From an uncultured Bacteroidales bacterium (lineage in GTDB: Bacteria > Bacteroidota > Bacteroidia > Bacteroidales > Salinivirgaceae), in contig CALJOM010000012.1 of NCBI GenBank assembly GCA_937981765.1, forward strand, positions 1 to 64,000: a stretch of DNA of 64,000 nt, in the 5' to 3' direction. Shown piece by piece: positions 1 to 7,969 of the stretch (position 1 is its first letter; each line of letters begins with the position of its first letter). Under the pieces are notes generated by a model. The model was not told where the DNA came from. It searched no databases and worked only from the letters and a program-made list of their open reading frames with translations. The translations under genes were made by a program, and so were the position numbers.

Positions 1-553
1 CTAATTTTTTTGATGTTTTTGGAATTTTGTTTTTTGTCTAACTGTTAGGTTTTGTAGGCATTGTCGGGTTATTTCCAAAACTGAAAACTTTGTCAAGTGG
101 TTGGGTTGTGGGTTGTCATACCGTCAAATTGTATTGACGAGAACTTACCAATCGGGTCAACTTCAAAATTATATAAAATAGGTCAAGCCTTTCTCTCTAC
201 AGACTTTTCGGACAAACTACCTTCCAAACAGATTTAGTACAAACTTTTTCACCTTAACGGACAAGAACAAATTTTAGGGTTACGCCTTCCTAAAAAACTC
301 ACCCGCAACACCAAACTTGCAGCTAACTTTTAAATAAAATCAAAATGTCTTTAAAACCAAGCGTTTATCTAGGACTGTTATCCCACAATATCTGTTTTTT
401 TACCACGCCCAACTCCACAAAAAGTAAAATTTAAGTTCCTTAAAACCAAACATTATAACTATTTTTGCACTATCCGTAAGGCTGAATATTCACCATACGC
501 TTTTTATACCATGGTTTTTATATAACACCTGTTGATTCTTAATGTAGCTATCT
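1..553. other. Non-coding region upstream of the PafA-like gene
   Basis: No open reading frame with coding character is seen on either strand of this AT-rich stretch. It contains a short inverted repeat (CGTCAA at 122-127 with TTGACG at 134-139), a small palindrome CTAACtGTTAG near 39-49, and several GGGTTG-like tracts around 100-118. The right part carries a promoter-like box at about 461. The left part could be the remnant of a lost gene or a repeat unit; nothing in the window repeats it. Confidence 0.5.
461..468 (+). promoter_or_regulatory. Bacteroidota-type -7 promoter box for the PafA-like gene
   Basis: TATTTTTG matches the Bacteroidota -7 consensus TAnnTTTG exactly. It lies about 85 bases upstream of the ATG at 554, which would give a leader of roughly 80 bases. 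No good TTTG is seen at the expected -33 position, so the assignment rests on the -7 box alone. Confidence 0.4.
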
Positions 554-2182
554 ATGCAAAATCTTTTTGTTTTCCTGTTTTTGACAATAAATTCACTCGT
601 CTTTTCACAATCCATACCCAATATCCCTTCAGAAAAACCCAAATTAGTGGTAGTTTTGATCATTGATCAGATGCGTTTCGACCTGATTTCGAAATTCAAA
701 AACGATTTCGGGCCCAACGGATTTAACAAACTACTCGCCGAGGGCTCTTTCTGCGCGAATGCACACCACGAGTACATGCTTACACAACAACTTCCGGGCT
801 ATGCTACGCTGGTTACCGGAGCCTATCCATCCACCCATGGCATAGTATCCGATAATTGGTTTGTTCGCATTAATAATCAAGAAGTTAATGCAGGTGTTGA
901 TAAAACCGTAACAGTTATTGGCAGTGCAAAAAATGAGTTTAATTTTTCTCCACGAGATCTACAAATCCCCACCTTCACCGACGAGCTGGTTTTGGCATCC
1001 CAAAACCGCTCCAAAATTCATTCAGTAGCCATTGAGGGCCGAGCTGCTGCCATTGCCGGAGGCTTTGCTGCTCACGGTGCCTGGTGGTTCGATATTTTCT
1101 CCGGTAACTGGGTAACCAGTTCATATTATCGGCAAGATCTACCCAATTGGCTCAACGAATTTAACAACAAAAAGCTCCCCGAAATTTATGTAGATCGCAA
1201 GTGGACATCAAAAAAATCCAATAGTGCCGATTCCGTTGAGCTTTCTCGTTTTCAACAATTTTTTCGCAAAATTACCTTTAGCTACGATTTGCTCGATTTT
1301 CGACGTGTTTCGCAAAGCTATCGAATACTAACCCAAACTCCTATGGGAAACACCCTCACATTCGACATGGCCAAACAGGTAATTGTTAACGAATCGCTTG
1401 GAAAGGATGATTTCCCCGATGTGTTAATTATAGGATTAAACCCCACTGGAGTAATTATGCGAAAATACGGGCCACTCTCAATGGAAGTGAAAGATACATA
1501 CCTCCGCCTAGATGAAGATCTGGAATATTTCATCAGGTTTCTCGACACAGAAATTGGCCTAAAAGACGTGCTCTTAGTATTAACCTCCGATCGTGGTGCG
1601 TCGCACGATCCAAAGTTTTTGCAGGAATATCGGCTACCGGCCGGAGTATTCGACTCGAAACCGCTTGAAACCCTAACCTCAAGCTACCTAAACGCCATTT
1701 ACGGAAAAGGAAACTGGATTTTGGGGTACAGAAATAAACAGTTTTACCTAAATCACACGCTTATTGAGGATTCCAAGTTGTCGTTACCCGAAGTTCAAGA
1801 ACGGGTTGTTCGATTTGTTTTACAATTTAGCGGTGTATCTTCAGCCCAATCGGCCACCACATTGCAATCTACCAGCTTTAGCCAGGGAATCTTTGCCATG
1901 ATGCAACGCAGCTTTAACCAGCGTCGGTCGGGCGACGTAATTATAAACCTCGAGCCCGGCTGGATCGAAAAATCCGACAACGTGGTTGATGCCAATTCCG
2001 GATACGGTAACGATACCCATGTGCCTCTCATTTGGTTTGGCTGGCGAATTCCGCGGACTGTTATTTACCGTAATCTATCTACCACTTCAGTTGCCGCAAC
2101 ATTGGCAGCTTTTCTCGATATAGTTCCCCCGGCAGGATCTTCTGGAGAAGTTATTACTGAACTAATGCAGAAAAACAGGTAA
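554..2182 (+). CDS. Alkaline phosphatase superfamily protein, PafA-like, probably a pseudoenzyme
   Basis: This 542-residue secreted protein has a signal peptide ending near residue 19 (LVFSQ). Its fold signature is that of PafA-type alkaline phosphatases: LIIDQMR around D38, PGYATLVTGAYPSTHG at 81-96, and DTHVPLIWFG around H489. Compared with Elizabethkingia PafA, most active-site residues are replaced. The nucleophile Thr79 is Gln79, Asn100 is Asp100, and Lys162 is Glu161. Metal ligands Asp305, His309 and His353 are Gly299, Arg303 and Arg347. Asp38, Arg163, Asp346 and His489 remain. Hydrolysis by the normal two-zinc mechanism is therefore unlikely, and a binding or structural role is inferred. 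The reading frame is intact and full length, so it is not an obvious pseudogene. It is monocistronic. Confidence 0.8.
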   Translation: MQNLFVFLFLTINSLVFSQSIPNIPSEKPKLVVVLIIDQMRFDLISKFKNDFGPNGFNKLLAEGSFCANAHHEYMLTQQLPGYATLVTGAYPSTHGIVSDNWFVRINNQEVNAGVDKTVTVIGSAKNEFNFSPRDLQIPTFTDELVLASQNRSKIHSVAIEGRAAAIAGGFAAHGAWWFDIFSGNWVTSSYYRQDLPNWLNEFNNKKLPEIYVDRKWTSKKSNSADSVELSRFQQFFRKITFSYDLLDFRRVSQSYRILTQTPMGNTLTFDMAKQVIVNESLGKDDFPDVLIIGLNPTGVIMRKYGPLSMEVKDTYLRLDEDLEYFIRFLDTEIGLKDVLLVLTSDRGASHDPKFLQEYRLPAGVFDSKPLETLTSSYLNAIYGKGNWILGYRNKQFYLNHTLIEDSKLSLPEVQERVVRFVLQFSGVSSAQSATTLQSTSFSQGIFAMMQRSFNQRRSGDVIINLEPGWIEKSDNVVDANSGYGNDTHVPLIWFGWRIPRTVIYRNLSTTSVAATLAAFLDIVPPAGSSGEVITELMQKNR

Positions 2183-2200
2183 ACTCTCGTGCATTAGGAG

Positions 2201-2225
2201 AACATTAGGTGAAAAATGTTTTTTT
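2201..2225 (+). terminator. Possible weak terminator after the PafA-like gene
   Basis: AACATT (2201-2206) and AATGTT (2215-2220) can form a 6-bp stem with an 8-base loop, followed directly by a T-run. The stem is AT-rich and weak. The rest of the gap (2226-2443) shows only a 9-bp inverted repeat, TTTCTCAAA/TTTGAGAAA, at 2291-2327. Confidence 0.35.
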
Positions 2226-2443
2226 ACTCTTTTGTAGCTCGTCTATTCAAAAAGGAATGTTAATTGAACAGAGTCAACCAAGCGAATATGTTTCTCAAAG
2301 TAAATAATTCTACACCTTTTTGAGAAATTGTTCATCTCAGTTGACAATGATTTCGTAAAGCAATAACAGCTAAGCCCTCTTTTAAAATTTTTAACAGCCC
2401 AGCTAAGCCGTGTGGCTTTTAAACTTTTAAAATAGTTAGAACT

Positions 2444-2839
2444 CTACTTCAGCATAGAAGCGCTTACAAAATCTACATAGTTAGCGAAATGTTCGCCAAA
2501 TGAGGCTTCAATGGAACCTTCTGAAATTTTATAGGTACAATGTTCTCCCTTAACTTGCGAAAAAACTACGGTGTAGCTTTTCCCATCTTCCTCCATTCGC
2601 AAAGCAGCAAGGTTATTGTGCCCTCTAACCGATAAATCGGCCATACATATTGGGCAATGAAAATTAAAAATTTCCCCCTCTTGCATGTGAAACTCAGGAT
2701 GATGCCACACTGAATAATCGCCCAGATGAGGACTTAAAAATAGTAATCCTTGTTTACTGCCCTTCTTTACTGTAAAAACAATCTGATTGTTTACGCTCAA
2801 AATTCCTTTACAATGAGGACAAAAAAATTTCGTATTCAT
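2444..2839 (-). CDS. Zinc-ribbon-like protein of unknown function
   Basis: This 131-residue soluble protein has two CxxC knuckles, C7-x2-C10 and C62-x2-C65, about 50 residues apart. The spacing suits a single zinc ribbon holding one structural zinc. The segment between them is rich in aromatic and His residues (DYSVWHHPEF), and the C-terminal half looks like a small beta domain. No signal peptide or membrane segment is present. It follows the cNMP-binding histidine kinase by 19 bases and is likely co-transcribed with it, so it may act in that signalling pathway; this is inference from position. I do not recognise a named family. Confidence 0.65.
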   Translation of the reverse strand: MNTKFFCPHCKGILSVNNQIVFTVKKGSKQGLLFLSPHLGDYSVWHHPEFHMQEGEIFNFHCPICMADLSVRGHNNLAALRMEEDGKSYTVVFSQVKGEHCTYKISEGSIEASFGEHFANYVDFVSASMLK

Positions 2840-2858
2840 GGCTGCCGGTATTTTGAAG

Positions 2859-4073
2859 TTAGTTTTTGCTTTTTTTTAGGGTGAAATGAAAAGCGGTTCC
2901 CTTACCCATTTGGCTTTCTACCCAGATTTCTCCCTGATGCATTTTAACAAACTCCTTGCATAAAATCAGGCCCAATCCGGTTCCTTTCTCATCGCTGGTT
3001 CCAACGGTTGTTGGGTTTGTGTCGATGCGAAAGAGTTTTGCCTGGTCCTCTGGTGAAATACCTATTCCGTTATCGATGATACTAACTTTGGCATAGAATT
3101 CTGAGTCTTCCCAAGCCACCCTAATTTTCCCTCCGGCGGGCGTAAATTTTATGGCATTGGCTACAAGATTGCGGATTACGGTACTCACAATATTTACATC
3201 AAGGTCCATGTAAAGGGAGTGGTTGTCGATTTCGATGGTAATGTTTTTATGAGTTGCTGAGCCTTGGAGTATCTCTATGGTTTCTTCGGCAATATCTTTA
3301 ATATTGTAAAGGGCTTTTTTGAGTTTTAATCTTCCTGTTTGTGAGCGAGCCCATTGAAGGAGGTTGTCAAGAAGGTTATAAGCGTTTGCCGAATATTTGT
3401 GTATTTGCTCAAGGAAGGATTTAATCTGATCGCGATCGTACCGGTCGTAGTCTGTAAGCAGTAATTCGCTAATGCCCAGTATTGTATTGAATGGATTCTT
3501 TAAGTCGTGAGCTACAATGGTTAAAAACTTATCTTTTGTTTTGTTCAGGCTCATCAGTTCAAGGCGTTCTTTCTCGAGTTCATCACGCTGTTTTAGTAGC
3601 TCGGCTTTTTCTTTCTGTACTTCGATGGTTCTATGCGTAAATTTCTCCTCAAGTAAATTGTTGATACGCAACCTGAGCACAAATTCTTTTAGAAATACAG
3701 ATGCTAATTCTGGGTTTGTGGCAACAATTTCATCAAAATCTTTCCTTGTAAGCTCCAGCAAGTTGCATTCAGAAATGGTTGTTACATCAGCAGCACGGGG
3801 CTCGGGCTCAATGAGAGAATATTCACCGAAAAACTGATGTCGGTTCAAAACGGCAAAAACATAATCGCCATCGTGAACCTTCACGGAGCCATTTTGGATG
3901 AAATACATAGAATCCTGTATTTCCCCTTTACGAAAAATGGTATGATTCTGAGGAAATGAAGCTTCTAATAATTTTGCAGAAATTTTGCTCAGGGTTTTCT
4001 TAGGCAATTCTGCTAGTAGGGGAATTGTCTGAAGAAATTGGATGTGGTTATTGTCCTTCCTGGCAAAAATCAT
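2859..4073 (-). CDS. Sensor histidine kinase with N-terminal cyclic-nucleotide-binding domain
   Basis: This cytoplasmic kinase of 404 residues starts at the ATG at 4073; a TTG two codons upstream is less likely. Residues about 12-135 form a cNMP-binding (CRP-like) domain with a phosphate-cassette segment FGEYSLIEPEPRAAD. A coiled coil follows at about 138-180. A HisKA domain with the phospho-acceptor His189 (VAHDLKNP) and a HATPase domain (N box around N302-N306, DNGIG at 334-338, GTGLGL at 364-369) complete it. There are no membrane segments and no receiver domain, and no response regulator lies next to it. It could sense a cyclic nucleotide or use the fold for another ligand. Confidence 0.88.
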   Translation of the reverse strand: MIFARKDNNHIQFLQTIPLLAELPKKTLSKISAKLLEASFPQNHTIFRKGEIQDSMYFIQNGSVKVHDGDYVFAVLNRHQFFGEYSLIEPEPRAADVTTISECNLLELTRKDFDEIVATNPELASVFLKEFVLRLRINNLLEEKFTHRTIEVQKEKAELLKQRDELEKERLELMSLNKTKDKFLTIVAHDLKNPFNTILGISELLLTDYDRYDRDQIKSFLEQIHKYSANAYNLLDNLLQWARSQTGRLKLKKALYNIKDIAEETIEILQGSATHKNITIEIDNHSLYMDLDVNIVSTVIRNLVANAIKFTPAGGKIRVAWEDSEFYAKVSIIDNGIGISPEDQAKLFRIDTNPTTVGTSDEKGTGLGLILCKEFVKMHQGEIWVESQMGKGTAFHFTLKKSKN

Positions 4074-4123
4074 AAGCAACGTACCTGTGTTGGGCTAAAA
4101 TAATACTTTTTTTTGAATTTACG

Positions 4124-4669
4124 TTATTGTTTGTTTTTCGCATCAAATTCTTTAATCAGGTCTTCGGGCGATTTGCCAAGATGTTGCAGTAGAAATCGGG
4201 TATCGTTTGCCAGAGGGTGTTCTGGGAACTTCTCAACAAACCGTTCGTAATAGGTTTTTGCATCGTGGAAGTTTTTCAAGTTGTTATCGTAGATAAATCC
4301 AGTAAGAAACAAGACGTTGCCCAAATTTACAAAGTTAGGATATTCAGATTCAATTCGTTTTAAGTAAGTTATCGCTTGAAGTGGTTGGTTAATGTAGAGA
4401 GAATTCTCAGCTGCGCGATAAAGAAAAACAGGGGCTAGAGAATCCTGCTTGTAAGTGTCGGCATAGTTAATATAGAGAGCTAGCAAAGAAAAGGTCTCGT
4501 CAGTAACTCTGGATTGAATTTTCCGTAGGCTATCGAGCTCATGTTCAGCTTTTTTAATGTTTTCAATCCATTGTTTCTGCTGGTTGTCTTTTTTAGAACA
4601 ACTAACGACTGTCACTAACGCTAAAAAAATCACATTTGCACTTGCCGCAAAAATTAATCTCTTATTCAT
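4124..4669 (-). CDS. TPR-like lipoprotein
   Basis: This 181-residue protein has a lipoprotein signal with lipobox VVSC, lipidated at Cys24. The mature part is helical with repeat-like segments (about 60-155) resembling tetratricopeptide repeats, including AKTYYERFVEKFPEHPLAND, which is typical of outer-membrane-assembly TPR lipoproteins of the BamD/YbgF kind. It ends with a charged tail. It lies 38 bases downstream of def. The exact role is unknown; an envelope scaffold function is inferred. Confidence 0.7.
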   Translation of the reverse strand: MNKRLIFAASANVIFLALVTVVSCSKKDNQQKQWIENIKKAEHELDSLRKIQSRVTDETFSLLALYINYADTYKQDSLAPVFLYRAAENSLYINQPLQAITYLKRIESEYPNFVNLGNVLFLTGFIYDNNLKNFHDAKTYYERFVEKFPEHPLANDTRFLLQHLGKSPEDLIKEFDAKNKQ

Positions 4670-4707
4670 GGGTTTTCTGGTTTACGTTTGGTTAAAATGG
4701 TTTTTGA

Positions 4708-5262
4708 TTACAAATTGTTTTTAATACGATAGCTAGTGTTTACATTTCCCTTGGCAATTTCCAAAAGCTTTCGTTTCAATAAACGTTTTTTGAGTGGTGA
4801 TATTTTATCTGTAAACAAAATGCCTTCAAGATGGTCGTATTCGTGTTGAATTATCCGGCCAACTATTCCTGTAAAAACCTCCTCGTGAAATTGCCAGTTT
4901 TGGTCGTAATAGGTTAACCGCACATTGGATTTTCGCAACACATCCTCCCGTATTCCGGGAACACTTAAACATCCTTCGTTAAAATACCATTCTTCTCCAA
5001 ATTCTTCTACTATCCTTGGATTGATGAATGTTTTGCGGAAGTCTTTTACCTCCGGGTAGTCTTCGGCAAAAGGGGTGGCATCCACAACAAACAATCGAAT
5101 GGGGAATCCTACCTGAGGCGCCGCCAATCCAACCCCCTCGGCGTGTTGCATGGTTTCATACATATTGGCAATTATCTCCTGGAAATTGGGATAGTTTTTA
5201 TCTATTTCTTCGGCTTTCTTTCGTAAAGTAGGGTGTCCAGCTACCAAAATCGGATAAATCAT
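4708..5262 (-). CDS. def: Peptide deformylase
   Basis: The enzyme removes the N-formyl group from nascent proteins and is an essential cytoplasmic metalloenzyme. All three family motifs are present: GVGLAAPQ at 43-50, EGCLS at 96-100 with metal ligand Cys98, and QHEYDHLEG at 139-147 with His140, catalytic Glu141 and His144. The length of 184 residues is normal. The start codon overlaps the stop of ruvX (ATGA at 5259-5262), which indicates translational coupling. Confidence 0.97.
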   Translation of the reverse strand: MIYPILVAGHPTLRKKAEEIDKNYPNFQEIIANMYETMQHAEGVGLAAPQVGFPIRLFVVDATPFAEDYPEVKDFRKTFINPRIVEEFGEEWYFNEGCLSVPGIREDVLRKSNVRLTYYDQNWQFHEEVFTGIVGRIIQHEYDHLEGILFTDKISPLKKRLLKRKLLEIAKGNVNTSYRIKNNL

Positions 5263-5672
5263 AGGTTTTGTCCTAAATAGGTTTGTAAAATTAGGGTGGC
5301 ACTTATAGCATCGATCAATTCTTTATCTTGCCTTTGTTTTTTAGTGGCGCCGCCTAATATTAAGGCTTGTTGCGAGATTTTCGAGGTAAATCGTTCATCA
5401 ACGCGCACTATGGGAACATTGGGGAATTTTTGTCGGAACCGCTTTATAAATCCTGCAATATGAGGTTCGGTTTCGCTCGGGGAGTTGTTCATTTGTTTGG
5501 GCAGTCCAACCACAAGGGTTTCCACCTCCTCCATGGCCATATAATTTTCCAGGAAACTCATAACTTGATTTGTAGAAACTGTGTTGAGGGCTTGGGCTAT
5601 GATCTTCAATGGATCGGTAACCGCAATTCCACAACGCTTTAAACCGTAATCTATGGCTAAAATTCGTCCCAT
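5259..5672 (-). CDS. ruvX: Holliday junction resolvase-like protein RuvX/YqgF
   Basis: This 137-residue RNase H-fold protein begins with the family motif ILAIDYGLKRCGIAV, whose Asp8 is the first acidic active-site residue. It also has VVGLPKQMNNSPSE, VRVDERFTS and a C-terminal DAISATLILQ segment carrying the last acidic residue. The family is implicated in pre-16S rRNA 5' processing and possibly in resolving Holliday junctions. It overlaps def by 4 bases, a pairing that suits coordinated translation-related functions. Confidence 0.93.
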   Translation of the reverse strand: MGRILAIDYGLKRCGIAVTDPLKIIAQALNTVSTNQVMSFLENYMAMEEVETLVVGLPKQMNNSPSETEPHIAGFIKRFRQKFPNVPIVRVDERFTSKISQQALILGGATKKQRQDKELIDAISATLILQTYLGQNL

Positions 5673-5681
5673 TAGGCCATC

Positions 5682-6803
5682 TTATTTTGTTTCATAAACC
5701 TGAAGCAATCGGGCAGCAGCTTCGAAGGGGGAAATTTTGTTTTGTAACACATTTTGTTCCATTTCGCTAAGTAGTTTCTGAACCTCCGGGTTATTGTAAA
5801 AACGATTCTTTAAGGTATCGTTGATGGTTTCGTAAATCCAGAATTTTGACTGTTGAACCCGATTGGTGAAAAAGTAGTTGTTTTGTTGAGTGAGGCGGGC
5901 ATAATCTTCAACAATATTCCAGACCTCCTCAATCCCTTGATTAAATAGTGCTGAGGTCGTTACTGCTCTGGGAACCCAACCCGAAGGTTTTGGTGGGAAC
6001 AATTGGAGAGCTCCGGCATATTCAGCTTGTGCCTGCAAAGCTTTTTCACGGTTGTTGCTATCGGCTTTGTTTATGACGAGAAGGTCGGCCATTTCCATTA
6101 TTCCACGCTTTATTCCCTGAAGTTCGTCGCCTGCACCGGCGAGCATAAGAAGCAAAAAGAAATCTACCATGCTGTGTACGGCCACTTCCGACTGTCCAAC
6201 GCCAACGGTTTCAACAAATACGGTATTAAAGCCTGCTGCTTCAACCAGAATTATGGTTTCTCGTGTTTTGCGGGCAACTCCTCCTAAAGAGCCGGCCGAT
6301 GGCGTTGGCCGGATAAAGGCATTGGGATTATTGGTAAGTTTTTCCATTCGGGTTTTATCGCCCAATATGGAACCTTTGGAGCGCTCGCTGCTGGGGTCAA
6401 CTGCCAGCACGGCGAGTTTGTTGCCTCTACGGGTAACCTCCATTCCCAGTGCCTCTATGAACGTACTTTTCCCAACACCGGGAACTCCTGTAATCCCAAC
6501 TCTATACGATTTCCCTGAGTAGGGTAAGCATTTTTCGATAATCTGCCGGGCTATTTCCTGATGCTGTGGCAGAGAACTTTCTACCATAGTAATAGCCATG
6601 CTAAGCACCGTTCTGTTTCCCGAGGTTATTCCCGCAAAATATTCATCAGGGGTTAGTTGTAGCTTCTTCTTTCGCCCCCCTTTAGCCCCTAAATGAGGAT
6701 TCACTACCGGTGGTTGTTCAACACCTGGGTTAACTCTCAACGCACTTTTAAAATTCTCGGATGGATTGTCGATGTTTTGCATGGGTCTATATTTTTTAAG
6801 CAT
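5682..6803 (-). CDS. meaB: MeaB/ArgK-type G3E GTPase, methylmalonyl-CoA mutase chaperone
   Basis: MeaB gates cofactor loading and protects B12-dependent methylmalonyl-CoA mutase. The 373-residue protein has Walker A GVPGVGKS at 106-113, a switch segment VETVGVGQSE at 198-207, and the base-recognition motif NKAD at 245-248. The first 50 residues are poorly conserved and basic, and translation could also start at the internal ATG at 6782. The mutase genes are not in this window, so the partner must be elsewhere. It lies 9 bases upstream of ruvX in the same direction. Confidence 0.93.
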   Translation of the reverse strand: MLKKYRPMQNIDNPSENFKSALRVNPGVEQPPVVNPHLGAKGGRKKKLQLTPDEYFAGITSGNRTVLSMAITMVESSLPQHQEIARQIIEKCLPYSGKSYRVGITGVPGVGKSTFIEALGMEVTRRGNKLAVLAVDPSSERSKGSILGDKTRMEKLTNNPNAFIRPTPSAGSLGGVARKTRETIILVEAAGFNTVFVETVGVGQSEVAVHSMVDFFLLLMLAGAGDELQGIKRGIMEMADLLVINKADSNNREKALQAQAEYAGALQLFPPKPSGWVPRAVTTSALFNQGIEEVWNIVEDYARLTQQNNYFFTNRVQQSKFWIYETINDTLKNRFYNNPEVQKLLSEMEQNVLQNKISPFEAAARLLQVYETK

Positions 6804-6860
6804 TAACGATGCTTAAGAAAATTTGTTGGCAGCTTAATCGGCTAGAGAATAAAGATTGCA

Positions 6861-7937
6861 TTATTCTACCACCGTACAGGATAATTTTAGTTTTACTTCC
6901 GATGAAGCGGGATCGTTGCAATAAACGTCGATGTATTGAGCCTGGCGACCTTTACGGCCATGAGTATTGAATGTAACCTTAATGGAAGAGGTTTCTCCCG
7001 GCTTAATCTTGTCGGCTGGAGGGGTTGATGCGGTGCATCCACAACCGGTGCGCACTTTTCTAATGATTAGGGGTGATTTCCCTTCGTTTTTAAAAACAAA
7101 ATCGTATTTAACAACCTCGCCGGCTTTTACCTGACCAACATCAAACTCGGTCTTATTGAAGGTTATTTTTGGGGCGTTTGCTCGTTCCTCAGGTGTCAGT
7201 TTTGAAAAATCTTCTTTAATAGTTGCCGAAATGGAGATCATATTGTTTCTTTCCTCTTTGTTGTTTATTAATAGATAAACTCTGTGGGTAAAAAAACCAA
7301 AATCGTTTACCTTACTACCATCCATAGTGGCTCGTAAAACACCTTTCTGATTTGGTTGCAAAACCTCTGGAACCTGAACAATAGTAATCCAGGCGGGAAG
7401 ATCTTTAACTTTTACTGAAATAGGCTCCTTACCGATATTAATAATTGCTATTTCGCGACTTACCACTTCTGCGTTAGTTATGTTGAAAAATGAAAACTGG
7501 GTGTTTTGTAAGCGTAAATCGCCGATTTGCAAGGGATAATCGTCTTCGATAGAACGTGGTTTAGGCACCACATTCCCGTGGATAGTGATGGTAACGGTAG
7601 CCGGATCTCCGTTGGTACTAACCATTATGCTTTTTGAAAATGGTCCGGGACGATTCGACGGATCAAAAACCGCTTCAATAAAACCTTTTTGATTAGTCTG
7701 AACCGGTTCCTTGGTATAATTGGAAGTAGTACATCCACACGTGGGCTGCACTCTTGTGATGACTAACGGTTGCGCTCCCGCATTGGTGAAAGAAAACCGA
7801 TAGCTTACCTTACCGTCGGCTTCGTTAATGGTTCCAAAATCGTGAGCTGTTTTGTCAAACACTATCCTGGGACTTGCGGTTTGGGCCTGCAATGCAAATG
7901 TTATGACTAATAGAGTGGTTGTTAGTAGTGTTTTCAT
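6861..7937 (-). CDS. Secreted protein with two DUF1573 domains
   Basis: This 358-residue protein has a signal peptide ending near residue 19 (ALQAQ). It carries two DUF1573 modules, Ig-like (ASH/MSP-type) beta sandwiches each marked by a CGCT signature: one around residues 25-125 (Cys67, Cys69) and one around 255-357 (Cys299, Cys301). A less conserved linker domain lies between. The family is widespread and abundant in Bacteroidota, with a likely periplasmic or outer-membrane role that is not defined. It lies 32 bases downstream of the MscS-type channel gene. Confidence 0.85.
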   Translation of the reverse strand: MKTLLTTTLLVITFALQAQTASPRIVFDKTAHDFGTINEADGKVSYRFSFTNAGAQPLVITRVQPTCGCTTSNYTKEPVQTNQKGFIEAVFDPSNRPGPFSKSIMVSTNGDPATVTITIHGNVVPKPRSIEDDYPLQIGDLRLQNTQFSFFNITNAEVVSREIAIINIGKEPISVKVKDLPAWITIVQVPEVLQPNQKGVLRATMDGSKVNDFGFFTHRVYLLINNKEERNNMISISATIKEDFSKLTPEERANAPKITFNKTEFDVGQVKAGEVVKYDFVFKNEGKSPLIIRKVRTGCGCTASTPPADKIKPGETSSIKVTFNTHGRKGRQAQYIDVYCNDPASSEVKLKLSCTVVE

Positions 7938-7969
7938 GACAATTTAAATTTATAAGGTCCATAAAATGT

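Noticed and set aside
36-52. GTCTAAC next to GTTAGGT looks like integron attC core boxes
   Set aside because: The two boxes are one base apart and not separated by a folded cassette site, and no integrase or cassette array is present.
2291-2327. TTTCTCAAA/TTTGAGAAA inverted repeat in the 2183-2443 gap
   Set aside because: Nine AT-rich base pairs with a 19-base loop and no T-run; too weak to call a terminator or operator.
4074-4079. TTG start two codons upstream of the cNMP-binding kinase ATG
   Set aside because: The ATG at 4073 needs no rare start, and the two extra residues add no conserved sequence.
6003-6522. Open frames on the plus strand opposite meaB
   Set aside because: They are antisense shadows of the well-conserved MeaB frame and carry no recognisable domain.
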